64,000 bases of DNA from Ktedonobacter sp. SOSP1-85 (GCF_016587415.1 NZ_BNJI01000001.1:1837501-1901500); one strand, 5' to 3'; counted from the first letter of the stretch, positions 1 through 9,027 are shown. Made by a program: numbers and translations. The notes: generated by a model not told the origin, from the sequence alone.

Positions 1-67
1 TTGCATGACGTAATATACTCATCATTATTAATGTACATAGTTTTATTTATCGCACTATAAAATTAAA

Positions 68-832
68 ATGTGGGTATGCGACTTCTACAGGGTATGTGGC
101 AAGAAGTATATCGATCTGCTACAGTTGAGGCTTAAGAAAAATCGCATATTCAAGCAGCACAGGGAAGGGTACATTGAGGATGAAGCGTTTGATGGTGAAA
201 TGGCAGCAATCACCCTCGCATTCAAAAGGCTTGATGTTCCAGAGGTAAGTGGAGTCGTCACCTACGACGAGGTGAGAGAATCTGGTGAACACCTCCCGGG
301 CATGGCCGCCTTGTGGGATGTCGCGACACCTGAAGAGCAGTATGAGATGGTCACCATTCTCTTGGAGCCAGAGGGGTTCTCCTATGATGCAGAACTGAAA
401 ATGATTGCTGCACTCAAACCCCGCCCGGCATTCCTGCCCATCTTGAGCATGCTTCAAAGAGTCTTTGAAGACAAAGAAACCAGTGAACTGTCACAAGCAG
501 TTCACTGGTCGCGGCGGAACCGACAGACGACGAACCACCGGTCACCCCTGGCCCTGATCCCCATTGAGAAGTTGTTTTCGGGTCGCAATGATATTCTGAT
601 CTCTACACCGAAATCGAGTACTGATTATGCCCAATCTAGCACTCCATTTGAACAGGCCCTTGAGAATCCAGGAGGCATTCCTTTACCGCAACGACGCCCA
701 AGACCAGACGCCCCACCATGGAAAATCCCTGTTTCCGAATGGTCGAACGTAATACACCGTGTTGTTGAGAACCAAGAACCACTGTGCAGGGTTGCACTGG
801 ATTATGGTGTTTCGCATGATCGGGATGTGTAA
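68..832 (+). pseudogene. Serine-recombinase C-terminal remnant, family-2 repeat copy A
   Basis: A 254-codon open frame whose middle resembles the coiled-coil and C-terminal part of large serine recombinases (WDVATPEE, then LLEPEGFSYD and ALKPRPAFLP). A second module follows, starting near NRQTTNHRS and ending in a helix-turn-helix-like stretch (VVENQEPLCRVALDYGVS). The catalytic resolvase domain is absent, so this is a 5'-truncated copy. Related copies lie near 8.5, 15.1, 28.4, 41.4 and 54.7 kb. The last codons (HDRDV) diverge from the other copies, which shows a 3' deletion. The first 20 codons look unrelated to recombinases, so the ATG at 68 is probably accidental. Family assignment is by recognition; decay is inferred from the missing domains. 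Confidence 0.6.
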
Positions 833-835
833 AGA

Positions 836-874
836 GAGGAGGTAAAATGCCTGGTTTAGGCATTTTACCTCCTC
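836..874. terminator. Long hairpin between convergent genes
   Basis: A perfect 16-bp stem (836-851 with 859-874) and 7-nt loop. It lies 3 bases after the stop of the recombinase remnant and 38 bases beyond the stop of the minus-strand kinase. There is no strong T-tract on the plus side. The position suggests a bidirectional terminator. Confidence 0.65.
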
Positions 875-911
875 GTTCCGTCTGCTCTCCACACCCTTTC
901 TGTCGAAACGG

Positions 912-2273
912 TCAACACGAACAAAGGAGGAGACATCGACAAGGAGTTGGAGTGAGGGTTGGAACTGATGTCGGCCTGGGCGTTGGCTTAGGTTGGGATG
1001 GTGGTGATGGCGCCACAGTAGGTGATGGCGCCACAGTAGGCGATGGCGCGACGGTAGACGGCGCTACCGTAGGTGATGGTGTAGTCTGAGTAGCGGTCAT
1101 AGTTGGTTGAGGTGATGATTGAGGGGTAGGTGTCACCTGTGCCGCTGTCGTTGTAGCTGAGCCTGCTGACGGGGTTGGTATTCCTTGGTGATAGCTCTGC
1201 TTTGATACGTCTGACGAGAGAAGCAAGCGAGGCAGAACTCCCATACCCAGGAGCAGGAAACATGCCAGAACAAGGGCTGCCCCCACCCCTATTGCAACTC
1301 TTTTTCTGCTTTGAGGAGGTGAAGGAGTAGGTGTTCTCCCCAAAGCGGGGCGTTTTGCCGTGACTTCACTCTCTGAAGGCGCAAGACTCTCGCCATCGAA
1401 GCTCATGGATGGAGTCTGAGACACATTTCCAGTTGAGGATGACACCGTCGCCAATGGGAATGTGGTCATGATCCTATCCCAAGAAGAAGCCGTGAGTGCT
1501 TCAAGAAAAGCTTGAATGCTCTCATGGCGTTCAAGCGGGTCTTTTGCCAATGCTTTGAGCACCGCTACATCGACATGCTGAGGGAGTTCTGGGACAATGT
1601 GAGTGAGCGGGGTGGGAGACTTCGAAGTCTCTTCTGTCGTTGAGTCTCCAGGAGGAAAAGGAGATTGACCGGTCAGCAGTTCATAGGCCAGATATCCAAG
1701 TGCATATTGATCGCTCTGCTTGCTATAGATACCTTCAAATTGTTCGGGCGGCACAGAATGCACATGCAAGAGATCAATCCGAGAGGTAGATAAATACGTT
1801 TCTATGAGACTCAAAGGCGTAAAGTCAGCCAGTAGTGCCTCTTCCTGGCTATTGAAGAAAATATTTTCAGGTTTGATGTTTGCATGCATGATATTTTGCG
1901 TATGAGCATATGCAAGAGCCTGTCCCACTCGTACAAGCGTAGCGACTGCTTTGTCAAAAGGGAAGGGGTCAGGAGTGAAGGCCATCATACGATGACGTAA
2001 TGAGTTCCCAGATGCATATGCGCTTATCAAATACGGGCGCTCTTCATCGATCCCAGCTTCGAGAAGAGGGAGAATAAAGGAATGGCGCAATTGGGAGATC
2101 CGGTCGATTTCATTCTGGAAACGCTCTTGCTCAACGTTGGAATCAAGAGCGTGAAAGAACTTAATAATGACCTTTTCATCAGGATCGGTAATGGACTGGG
2201 CGAGGTAGAGAGTACTTGCTGTCTTCCTGGCAAGTGCTGTCACAAGTTGATACTCATGAAATATTTGATCCAT
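912..2273 (-). CDS. Membrane-anchored protein kinase-like protein, predicted pseudokinase
   Basis: A 453-residue protein with an N-terminal Ser/Thr kinase fold (about 8-265), a transmembrane segment at 326-352 and an external tail rich in Pro, Thr and Ser with PSPTVA repeats. The ATP-anchoring lysine is present (K38 in VIIKFF). The glycine loop has no glycines (ALARKTAST), the HRD motif reads HAN (130-132), so the catalytic Asp is Asn, and DFG reads DFT (150-152). PPEQFE fits the APE position. Three key motifs are lost while the fold, TM segment and full length are kept. A scaffold or sensor role fits better than catalysis. Compare the intact kinase at 55962-58421. Catalytic loss is inferred, not tested. 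Confidence 0.85.
   Translation of the reverse strand: MDQIFHEYQLVTALARKTASTLYLAQSITDPDEKVIIKFFHALDSNVEQERFQNEIDRISQLRHSFILPLLEAGIDEERPYLISAYASGNSLRHRMMAFTPDPFPFDKAVATLVRVGQALAYAHTQNIMHANIKPENIFFNSQEEALLADFTPLSLIETYLSTSRIDLLHVHSVPPEQFEGIYSKQSDQYALGYLAYELLTGQSPFPPGDSTTEETSKSPTPLTHIVPELPQHVDVAVLKALAKDPLERHESIQAFLEALTASSWDRIMTTFPLATVSSSTGNVSQTPSMSFDGESLAPSESEVTAKRPALGRTPTPSPPQSRKRVAIGVGAALVLACFLLLGMGVLPRLLLSSDVSKQSYHQGIPTPSAGSATTTAAQVTPTPQSSPQPTMTATQTTPSPTVAPSTVAPSPTVAPSPTVAPSPPSQPKPTPRPTSVPTLTPTPCRCLLLCSC
1003..1071. repeat. 18-bp tandem repeat in the kinase tail
   Basis: Two identical 18-bp units (1003-1020, 1021-1038), a diverged third (1039-1056) and a shortened 15-bp fourth (1057-1071). Read on the minus strand they encode the PSPTVA repeats. 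Copy number is likely to vary between strains. Confidence 0.85.
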
Positions 2274-2529
2274 CTAGCAAAACCTCATCATACTAAAGTG
2301 GTTCGAAATAAAAGCTCGTCTCAGGACGAAGAGGGCATGGAGTACATTCATTCGCCAGCAAGCAAAACATGAGAATATGTTCATAAATTGTACAGATAAA
2401 ATATAGCATATACGATTGCTTTCATGATGCAAGGGTAACCAAATAGTACTGATGAGAAGAGGTATAGTAGTATCTACTTTAGTAGTTTTCGTAGAGATAA
2501 ATATATTGGTGAACCAGAACAAAGTGAGA

Positions 2530-2945
2530 TGTTGAAGTTTGGGGAGAGGTTGGAAATGGCGCGAGGGATATGCGACCAGTTTCCCCCTGGATACCTCATC
2601 CTATTGCTGGAATCGGTCCTGCAAAATGGGACGGTATTCTCCGGCACGCAAACAGTGGTATCGCGGCTGGAAATGCCCAGCGATGGCACTGAAGGCAGCG
2701 AGAAAGCGCTGCGCCTGTTTGACTGATTTACATTTCCGCATTTTCTTCTCACGTCGTCGCGTGGACTGGTGAGAGATCTCGGCCCAATTATTGAGTCCTT
2801 TGTGTTGCCGGTGCTCCACCCCAGGCAAGATTCTGCGTTTCGCCGCACCGTAACTTCTGAGCCATCAGTAATAATCACGTGCGGGACAACTGCAATCCCT
2901 TGAGGAGTTTGCGGAAAAATCGCATGGCTGCCTTGGCATTGCATA
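2530..2945 (-). pseudogene. IS6-family transposase 3' remnant
   Basis: Minus-strand frames give the end of an IS6/IS240-type transposase. One frame has KAAMRFFRKLLKG, the next VIITDGSEVTVRRNAES, the third VEHRQHKGLNNWAE followed by STRRREKKMRKC. Two frameshifts separate them. The DDE start is missing because the 5' side is fused at about 2950 to an IS110-type start. A related decayed copy is at 26718-27420. Confidence 0.7.
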
Positions 2946-2959
2946 GGCCATCCAACAGC

Positions 2960-3045
2960 GCGAATGAATCAAGAATGCTGGCGCACACGACGACCGTTCT
3001 CTTGTGGACATCGAGCCCCACGCATCTCTCATACACAACGTTCAT
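2960..3045 (-). pseudogene. IS110-family transposase 5' fragment
   Basis: Starting at the ATG at 3045 the minus strand reads MNVVYERCVGLDVHKRTVVV. This is the recognisable N-terminus of IS110 (DEDD) transposases, in which the GLDVHK aspartate is the first catalytic acid. A perfect GGAGGT precedes the ATG. After about 28 codons the frame runs into the IS6 remnant, so only the 5' end survives. Confidence 0.65.
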
Positions 3046-3568
3046 GAGTTACCTCCAGAGAGAAATGGACGGGTGACGGGATGCCCAAGCTGGATCAAAT
3101 TCTCCCTTGCGTGCTTCCCAAGTGGGAGCGACAGATGGTGGTGCTTGCGGGGCATCCTGAATCACACTGGTGGTCCGGATCGCAGCGCGAGTAGCAATCC
3201 GATCTCTGACGTTACACCCGCCCTGCTAGTAACCTACCCTTTTTCATGCGCGGTGGAGCGCCAGGGCGCATGACCCACTGGTGACGAAGTCAGTGTTCAC
3301 GCTCAATCTTCCATGATATTCAACTCGCACTGAGGACGATTTCTGACTTCGCCACCAGTATCTTCTGAGAAGCCCAGCCTTTTCATACAGAGTGGTGTCC
3401 TGCGGCGCATGACATTTCAAAAGCGAGCCAGATCCAACATTCACGCTATTTACCACCGGAGGCGCTGACATGGGTGTGTCCCACGCAGGCCTCCAGGTTG
3501 TTGCTATCGACCTATCCCCTCTGAGCGTACGAGTGATGTTCTGGATATGAATTCAGGTGGATTCTTTG
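3046..3568. other. Gene-free stretch: IS110 leader remnant and repeats
   Basis: No convincing gene. The part next to 3045 would be the non-coding leader of the IS110 fragment, the region that encodes the bridge RNA in IS110-group elements; whether any of it survives is unknown. The rest holds the inverted repeat at 3277-3359 and two imperfect direct copies of a motif starting ttttcat and ending gcgcatgac (3241-3274 and 3381-3414). Confidence 0.4.
3277..3359. repeat. Small inverted-repeat element with IS1182-like ends
   Basis: Ends are actggtgacgaagtcag (3277-3293) and its near-perfect inverse (3343-3359), with one mismatch. They match the 18-bp terminal repeat of the intact IS1182 element at 29915-31673 closely. 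The 83-bp unit has no coding capacity and may be a MITE mobilised by that transposase. Confidence 0.5.
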
Positions 3569-4060
3569 TTAGGACGCCTGGTAGACTGTAAAAGTGGTCC
3601 CTGGATATGGAACTTTGAACTCATAGGTAAAGTGGGTAGTATCAAGAACGTTAGAAGCAAGAACATACCAGGTATTCACTGAAGTAATGCTCTTCCAACT
3701 TCCATACCCTTTTACTGCACCCGTTGTTTTATCAAGGAAAACCACGCGTGCTTGTGTTGGGCCAGTTTGTTGTGTGACTTTGATGTTAATGTCATTACAA
3801 TATGAAGAAGCAATAAAGGTATGATCGATGGCAAAGTAAGTGAGGTCACTTGCTATTACATAAGAGCCAATCTTAAATGCCTGACCATAACATGTTGTAG
3901 TAGCAACTGGTTGTAAACGAACTGCATGCCCTGTTGTGGCGGCATGCGCCGAAGGAGCAGACGTAAAAGCGCTGAATGAGAACAGTACTACAGCGAGAAG
4001 AACCCCACACAGTACCATTTTTACCCATACCGCCGCTGAAAGCCCCTGAACTTCAGTCAT
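3569..4060 (-). CDS. Secreted protein of unknown function
   Basis: About 163 residues from the ATG at 4060. A hydrophobic signal segment (MVLCGVLLAVVLFSFSAF) ends near SAPSAHAATT, a plausible signal-peptidase site. The mature part is about 120 residues with two cysteines (TTTCYGQ and SSYCND) and an aromatic C-terminal half. I do not recognise the family. No ribosome-binding site precedes 4060 or the alternative start near 4018. The open frame continues upstream into the antisense of the IS200/IS605 element. The element may therefore have replaced the original promoter and first codons, in which case the gene may be unexpressed. Confidence 0.6.
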   Translation of the reverse strand: MTEVQGLSAAVWVKMVLCGVLLAVVLFSFSAFTSAPSAHAATTGHAVRLQPVATTTCYGQAFKIGSYVIASDLTYFAIDHTFIASSYCNDINIKVTQQTGPTQARVVFLDKTTGAVKGYGSWKSITSVNTWYVLASNVLDTTHFTYEFKVPYPGTTFTVYQAS

Positions 4061-4168
4061 GGGGATGAAAGCGACGTTCCTTTTTTCGGGGCGAGGGTGT
4101 GGAGGGAAACAGATGATGCGGACAAATGTTCTTGACAGCAGATAGCTCTTAGCTGTATACTGTATGCG

Positions 4169-4567
4169 ATGAGTGAAACCTACAAGAGCAACCGGAACGT
4201 GTATTATAGTTGCCACTACCACGTGGTCTGGTGCCCGAAATATCGGCGAAACGTGTTGATCGGGCCAATTGAAACACGCCTGAAAGAGATCATTGCCCAG
4301 GTGTGTCAGGAATGCCAGGCCGAGGTGGAAGAACTGGAAATCATGCCTGATCACGTGCATCTGCTGGTCAGTGTCGATCCTCAGTTCGGCATTCACCGCC
4401 TCATAAAGCTCATCAAAGGACGTTCCTCCCGGGTTCTGCGACAGGAATTTCCTGCGTTGAAACGCCGCTTGCCGAGCTTGTGGACGAATTCCTATTTTGT
4501 CGGAACAACTGGGGGAGCGCTCCTCTCCTTGATCAAGCAGTATATTGAGCAACAAAAGCATGTCTAA
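4169..4567 (+). CDS. tnpA: IS200/IS605 TnpA, Y1 HUH transposase
   Basis: A 132-residue Y1 transposase that cuts and joins single-stranded element ends. Visible motifs are HYHVVWCPKYRR near the N-terminus, the HUH pair H62-V-H64 in MPDHVHLLV, and the C-terminal helix IKQYIEQQ with the nucleophile Tyr125. Length is normal. It overlaps the start of tnpB by 8 bases. All catalytic residues are present, so the element may be active. The promoter probably lies in the element's left end. Confidence 0.93.
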   Translation: MSETYKSNRNVYYSCHYHVVWCPKYRRNVLIGPIETRLKEIIAQVCQECQAEVEELEIMPDHVHLLVSVDPQFGIHRLIKLIKGRSSRVLRQEFPALKRRLPSLWTNSYFVGTTGGALLSLIKQYIEQQKHV

Positions 4568-5762
4568 GCGAGAGAAACCACCAAAAGAGAAAAAGCCGAC
4601 CAGAACCTACCAGTTCAGGCTCTATCCGACGCACAAGCAAGAGCGAACATTGGAAGCATGGCTGACGCTCTGCTGTGAAGTCTATAATGCGGCTCTCGAT
4701 GAACGCAAAAGCGCCTATCGCATCGCAGGGAGGTCTCTCTCGTATGAGGATCAATGTGCCGAGTTGCCCGGCTGCAAAGAAGTTCGCCCAGATCTGGCTC
4801 TTGTGCCCTCCCAGGTGCTCCAGGATGTGGTGAAGCGGGTGGATCTGGCCTTTGCCGCGTTCTTTCAGCGTGTCGAAGAAGGAAAAACCCCGGGCTTTCC
4901 CCGCTTTAAATCACGTTTTCGCTATCATTCGCTGACCTTCAAACAATATGGCAATAGCTTCAAGATCCATACCCAGGGCCAGAAGAACCGAGGGATGCTG
5001 GAACTGGCAAAATTCGGTCAGGTGAAAATGGTTCTGCATCGCCCGATCACAGGAACCCCCAAGACAGCGATTGTCAAACGCACTCCGACGGGCAAATGGT
5101 TTGTGAATATCACAGTGGAAGGCTCTCCGAAACAGACCCAGGAGAGCCACATGCCGCCTTCAGAGAAAGAAGTCGGCATTGATGTTGGCTTGAAAACCTT
5201 TGCCTACTTGAGCACAGCGGAAGAGATCGCCAATCCCCGCTTTTTTCGCGAGGACGAAGCAAGGCTGGCGCGCGCCCAACGCAAACTCTCCAAAGCTGCC
5301 AGGGGAAGCAAAGAGCGCGACAAGAAACGCAAAATTGTTGCGCGCACGCACGAGCGGATTGCCAACCGACGCAAAAACTTCATTGAGCAAGAAGTGTGCA
5401 AACTGGTCGCCCGCTTTGGCTTCATTGCTGTGGAAGCGCTCGTCGTGCGCAATATGGTCAAAAACCCGCGCCTTGCGAAATCGATCGCCGATGCGTCGTG
5501 GTCACAGTTTTTCATGCGCTTGCTCGCCAAAGCGGAAGAAGCTGGGAGGCAGGTCGTGAAAGTCAACCCGGCGTATACGTCCCAGACCTGTTCTGCTTGC
5601 GGTTGTCGTCAACCGATGCCGCTGTCAGTGCGGGTCTACGAGTGCCCCCAGTGTGGTCTGGTCATCCACCGCGACCACAATGGAAGCCTCAATATCTTAG
5701 CAAATGCACGTCAAGCCTGTGGACGAGCAGGCCGAGTCATTCCAGAAGCCCCCGGCTTGTAG
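4560..5762 (+). CDS. tnpB: TnpB RNA-guided nuclease of IS605 element
   Basis: About 400 residues from the ATG at 4560; a TTG at 4545 in the same frame is possible but less likely. The RuvC-like triad is intact: D208 (GIDVGLKT), E292 (IAVEALVV) and D372 (RDHNGSLN). A zinc ribbon is present (CSACG at 344-347, CPQCG at 362-365). TnpB proteins use an omega RNA made from the element's right end to cut the donor site after excision. The guide would be the flank just after about 5780. The gene appears functional. Confidence 0.93.
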   Translation: MSKREKPPKEKKPTRTYQFRLYPTHKQERTLEAWLTLCCEVYNAALDERKSAYRIAGRSLSYEDQCAELPGCKEVRPDLALVPSQVLQDVVKRVDLAFAAFFQRVEEGKTPGFPRFKSRFRYHSLTFKQYGNSFKIHTQGQKNRGMLELAKFGQVKMVLHRPITGTPKTAIVKRTPTGKWFVNITVEGSPKQTQESHMPPSEKEVGIDVGLKTFAYLSTAEEIANPRFFREDEARLARAQRKLSKAARGSKERDKKRKIVARTHERIANRRKNFIEQEVCKLVARFGFIAVEALVVRNMVKNPRLAKSIADASWSQFFMRLLAKAEEAGRQVVKVNPAYTSQTCSACGCRQPMPLSVRVYECPQCGLVIHRDHNGSLNILANARQACGRAGRVIPEAPGL

Positions 5763-5780
5763 CCGTGGGGAGTCGTCACA
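5740..5780 (+). ncRNA. IS605 right end and probable omega-RNA 3' scaffold
   Basis: The hairpin made by cccccggct and agccgtgggg overlaps the tnpB stop, followed by agtcgtcac. In related elements the omega RNA extends through this end into about 16 bases of flank. Here the guide would start near agttgttcgcatcg at 5780. Inferred by analogy. Confidence 0.45.
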
Positions 5781-6234
5781 GTTGTTCGCATCGTATTTTT
5801 TCTCCTTGTCTGTGGAACAGCAGAATGGTAAAACTAAATTTCACCATTAACAGTGTACAAAAGAGAAAATGTACGCACCAGGACAGGCATCGGCCACTTT
5901 CCGGTCAAAATGCATTAGTGGCTTCTGATGTTGTTTTTGTATATTTGCTTCTGTCACCGAGATATTTTTTTTACATTTATCACTTTTTTAAGTGACATCG
6001 CCAATATATCTCTTCTTGTTAGTGAGAGTCGGGTGGTAATAAGCGCGAAGTGTAGGCAACCGGCACGAAGCGTGAGCACTAACGAGCCAGGACCTGGGAA
6101 AACCGCTCCCCATCTGACTTCTTTTACCAACATCCTGTAAATTGGCAGCAAATCCCGACATGAAATTGGTTGTTTTTCCAACAAGGACCTCGGAGAACAA
6201 GTCGTTTGGGGTCAGCTTGATCATCAGGATCATA
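5781..6234. other. Gene-free stretch
   Basis: About 450 AT-rich bases. Short open frames on both strands lack ribosome-binding sites and recognisable sequence. No clear hairpin or repeat seen. Confidence 0.5.
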
Positions 6235-6714
6235 TCATTGTGTGATTTTCAGATCCTGTACGAGCTGAATACAAAGCGCTTGCGTGGCCATCGTTTTCGG
6301 ATGGCCTTCTCCTAGAGACTGCGAGCGAATCTCCAAGGCCCGTTCAACAAGGGAAAACGCCTCGTACAGTTCGCCCTGCTTCTGAAAAAAGATACCTAGA
6401 TCATGCAATGTTTCTGCTGTCTCAGAATGGGTTGGTCCCAGAACCTGCTCTTGAATATGCAATGCTTGTCGATAGAGTGGTTCCGCTTCCACATACTTGC
6501 CCTGATCTCGGTAGAGCAGTGCCAGGTCGTGCAACGTTTGTGCTGTCTCAGGATGAGGCAACCCAAGATGCTGCTCTCGGAGAGAGAGCGCTCGCTGATA
6601 TGCGGCACGGAACGCTTCATTCAACAGTTCGTGTCGGTTTTGACACAAAAATACAAATAATTTGGCTTTTCGCATCCTCTTCACAATCAGTTCTTCTTGC
6701 TTGCTCAACTCCAC
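6235..6714 (-). CDS. Tetratricopeptide-repeat protein, probably truncated
   Basis: 159 residues from a GTG at 6714. Three kinesin-light-chain-like TPR units are visible: HPETAQTLHDLALLYRDQGK, HSETAETLHDLGIFFQKQGE and a final half-unit ending HPKTMATQAL. Such repeats usually form the C-terminal sensor of large STAND-type ATPase regulators. The N-terminal switch domains are absent, and the immediate upstream frame carries a separate short peptide start with a good AGGAGGA. It looks like the surviving 3' end of a larger gene. The partner is unknown. Confidence 0.6.
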   Translation of the reverse strand: MELSKQEELIVKRMRKAKLFVFLCQNRHELLNEAFRAAYQRALSLREQHLGLPHPETAQTLHDLALLYRDQGKYVEAEPLYRQALHIQEQVLGPTHSETAETLHDLGIFFQKQGELYEAFSLVERALEIRSQSLGEGHPKTMATQALCIQLVQDLKITQ

Positions 6715-6924
6715 GGGAGGCTCCCATATGGGTGATTACATGCATTTCCTCCTGAGCCTTTTCCAAGGCTGAGTTCCTTTTCTTGAGCTGATCATCTCCT
6801 GCTCGTTCTGCCAATCGTAATCTTTCCCTTCTCCTCATGTCTCAAAGCAGAGCCGTTTTCCCAATACAGATGAGTCCATCAGTGCCTCCTCGCCAAGGTT
6901 TGAGAGCCTATGGAATGATGAGAT

Positions 6925-7752
6925 TTATGGCAGTATGTTTCTCTCTTCTGAGAAAGGCAATGCAAGTCGCATTTCCACAATGGTACGAGGTGAGACGGGA
7001 ACGTCTCCCCCAAACTGGACTACCTGGGGCATCAAACGTTCCATTTCATCACAAAGATGACGTAACGTCGCGACACGTTCCTCATGTGTGAAAGCCATTC
7101 GTAGATTGGTGTCCTTTGTGTACGCCGCGCGCTCACCTTGAAGCGCTGTTTTGACTTCCCGAATCGCCCCTTCCAGTTCGAGCAGGTAGGAGGAGAAAAG
7201 AAGCAACCTACCTGCAGCGAGAGCCCTCGCACTTCCGCAGGCGATGATCCAGAAGAAACCCACATGTGTCGAGACCCGTTCAATACGCTGCTCAAGACTT
7301 TCTGGTTCTGGCGCAGGTGGTTCAGGAAGACCAACCTTATCAAAGAGCAGGAGGGAAGGGTGTTCCCGGTAGGCTTTTGCCTGCGGGATCAGCATCCAAT
7401 CGACGCTTTGCGCGGACTCTTGATACACTACATTGGTGAGGATACCGTCAATCGGTTTCGCGTGGTTCTTTCTCTCAAAAATGATTCCAGGTGTCCCAAA
7501 CTGCTTGAACAGGGCGAGGCGTTCTTCCGTCGTTTTTGCTCCGATCTGCCAGGGGGTGGCACACAACGACGCACTCGAGACGTCAGAGACGACGACGTAC
7601 AGATCCAGATCACTGAGCCACGTCTCTTCACCACGACCAAAGCTCCCAGCCAACCAGGCTGCCACAAAACGCTCATCCTTTTGCAATGTGAAAGTGATCC
7701 GCTCTAGTAACATAGTGCGGGCTTGGACATACTTCATTTTTTCGATGGACAT
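6925..7752 (-). CDS. Nucleotidyltransferase-domain protein
   Basis: 275 residues from the ATG at 7752, chosen because AGGAGACC precedes it; the frame is open further upstream into a repeat. The polymerase-beta-like core is visible as AGSFGRGEE followed by LSDLDLYVVV, giving the GS motif and two metal-binding aspartates. The C-terminal half is helical, with no recognised partner domain. This architecture is seen in aminoglycoside-adenylyltransferase-like and other stand-alone nucleotidyltransferases. The substrate cannot be told from sequence. A second unrelated-length member lies at 43598-44398. Confidence 0.75.
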   Translation of the reverse strand: MSIEKMKYVQARTMLLERITFTLQKDERFVAAWLAGSFGRGEETWLSDLDLYVVVSDVSSASLCATPWQIGAKTTEERLALFKQFGTPGIIFERKNHAKPIDGILTNVVYQESAQSVDWMLIPQAKAYREHPSLLLFDKVGLPEPPAPEPESLEQRIERVSTHVGFFWIIACGSARALAAGRLLLFSSYLLELEGAIREVKTALQGERAAYTKDTNLRMAFTHEERVATLRHLCDEMERLMPQVVQFGGDVPVSPRTIVEMRLALPFSEERNILP

Positions 7753-7839
7753 AAACGGTCTCCTTGATCTCTTTTGCTCTTGCAGAGAAACGGCGCATTG
7801 TTCTATCGACGGAAAAGAAGAAAAGAAGTAACAATGTAG

Positions 7840-8420
7840 AGTCGGACTGGAGGCCCACGATTCATCGTTGACGTGCCCGCAGGCCGACATCCAGGCACTC
7901 GGGGAGATCGCAGCGCTCGGGGGCAGAGTTTGCTCTGCCCCTGCCGATCTACGACCTGGAGCGGCAAGTCATCGTCGGGCTCATCCCGCGGCCCAACGTC
8001 TTGCCCGTCCTCGCGTTCGGGCTCCAGCAGACGGGGAAATGGGAGCAGAGAGAGGACGGGCTCTGGTGACGCACCGAGTACTGGCCGCCCAAGCGGGACC
8101 TCTCCACCAGGCATCTTCCACCGCCCGCGCACCCGAGCCTCTCGCCCGCACAGCGAGAAGAGGCCATCACGCTCTTGCGACAGCCTGACATGTCCATCCG
8201 CAAGGTCGCCAGCGCTCTGGGCACCTCGCGGGGAACGATTCAGCGGTTGGTTGAGCAGGAAGGCATCGAGCGGCAGACGAGCCAGAAGCTCTCGTTCGAG
8301 CAGCGGGAAGAGGCGTTCCGGTTACTGGACGAGGTGGTATCGCTCAGGCAGGTGGCCCGGCAGTTCGGCGTCAACCCCGAATCGCTTCGGCGTCTGGCCA
8401 TGAGGCACAAGCCGTCGTAA
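7840..8420 (+). pseudogene. Two-HTH protein, family-1 repeat copy 1
   Basis: Conceptual frame starting near 7840 with a poorly conserved N-terminal half (YDLERQVIVGLIPRP) and a C-terminal half with two HTH-like segments: SIRKVASALGTSRGTIQRLV and SLRQVARQFGVNPESLRRLA. In-frame stops interrupt it early (a TGA after PTIHR, a second TGA after EDGLW). The last 81 codons (from 8175) are open. Copies at 29.4 and 58.5 kb are truncated at opposite ends. Function unknown; DNA binding is inferred from the HTH segments. A constant hairpin follows the stop. Confidence 0.65.
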
Positions 8421-8428
8421 AACAAAAG

Positions 8429-8453
8429 CGCCGACACTCGATGAGTGTCGGCG
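8429..8453 (+). terminator. Hairpin after family-1 copy 1
   Basis: An 11-bp stem (8429-8439 with 8443-8453) around GAT, 9 bases after the stop. The homologous hairpin after copy 2 (29768-29794) carries a paired substitution that keeps the stem intact. Confidence 0.65.
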
Positions 8454-8465
8454 TGTCCCACTAGG

Positions 8466-8815
8466 GGAGCGAGGCGGAACCGACGGGCGACGAACCACCG
8501 GCCGCACCTGGCCTTGATCCCCATCGACAAGTTGTTTGCTGATCGCGATGATATTCTCGTCTCTACGCCGAAGCCGAGTGCAGATTATGCCCAATCTGGT
8601 CCCTTATTTGAACAAGCCCTCGGCAATCAAGTAGGCATTCCTTATACCGCAACGACGCCCAGGACCAGACGCCCCACCATGGAAAATCCCCGTCTCGGAA
8701 TGGTCGAACATAATACGCCGTGTTATTGAGAATCAAGAGCCACTGCGCAAGGTTGCAGTGGATTATGGCGTTTCGTATGAGACGATCAGGCGTGCCGTTC
8801 ATGCGGCTTGCAAAC
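8466..8815 (+). pseudogene. Recombinase C-terminal module, family-2 copy B
   Basis: Starts abruptly at cggaaccgacggg, 12 bases past the family-1 hairpin. It carries only the terminal module (RRATNHRPHLALIPIDKLF), then a frame change, then the HTH end (VAVDYGVSYETIRRAVHAAC). The recombinase coiled-coil part found in copies A, C and E is missing. Confidence 0.6.
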
Positions 8816-9006
8816 ATCATGATCGACTCTTCGGATCTGTCCACGGGATGCGCAACGAGTTTTACCTCATAAGTAAGTACTCGTACTCAAGTCCTTTTGT
8901 ATCAAGAGTACCAAGTAGTACAACTGTTGCCATGCTATTTGATTCCCTTTCCTGTATCTCTTCATCGAGAACACACTTGCCAGAGTACCGTTTCTCGGGT
9001 ACAATA

Positions 9007-9027
9007 AATATACAATATACAATATAC
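9007..9027 (+). repeat. Triple aatatac repeat upstream of gntR
   Basis: Three exact tandem copies of aatatac, ending 41 bases before the gntR start. It may be part of the promoter or an operator; there is no other evidence for function. Confidence 0.4.

Larger units (their letters stand above)
4100..5780 (+). mobile_element. IS200/IS605-family element with tnpA and tnpB
   Basis: Both genes are complete and overlap, as is usual for IS605-type elements that transpose as single strands. The right end has a typical imperfect hairpin (cccc..ggct/agcc..gggg, about 5749-5770) and finishes near agtcgtcac. The left boundary is not resolved from sequence alone; hairpin-like sequence occurs between 4030 and 4168. 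No terminal repeats or target duplication are expected for this family. Confidence 0.75.

Noticed and set aside
4169..4561. Extension of the secreted protein to 330 residues
   Set aside because: The added N-terminal half is the antisense of a clear TnpA gene and has no protein-like features.
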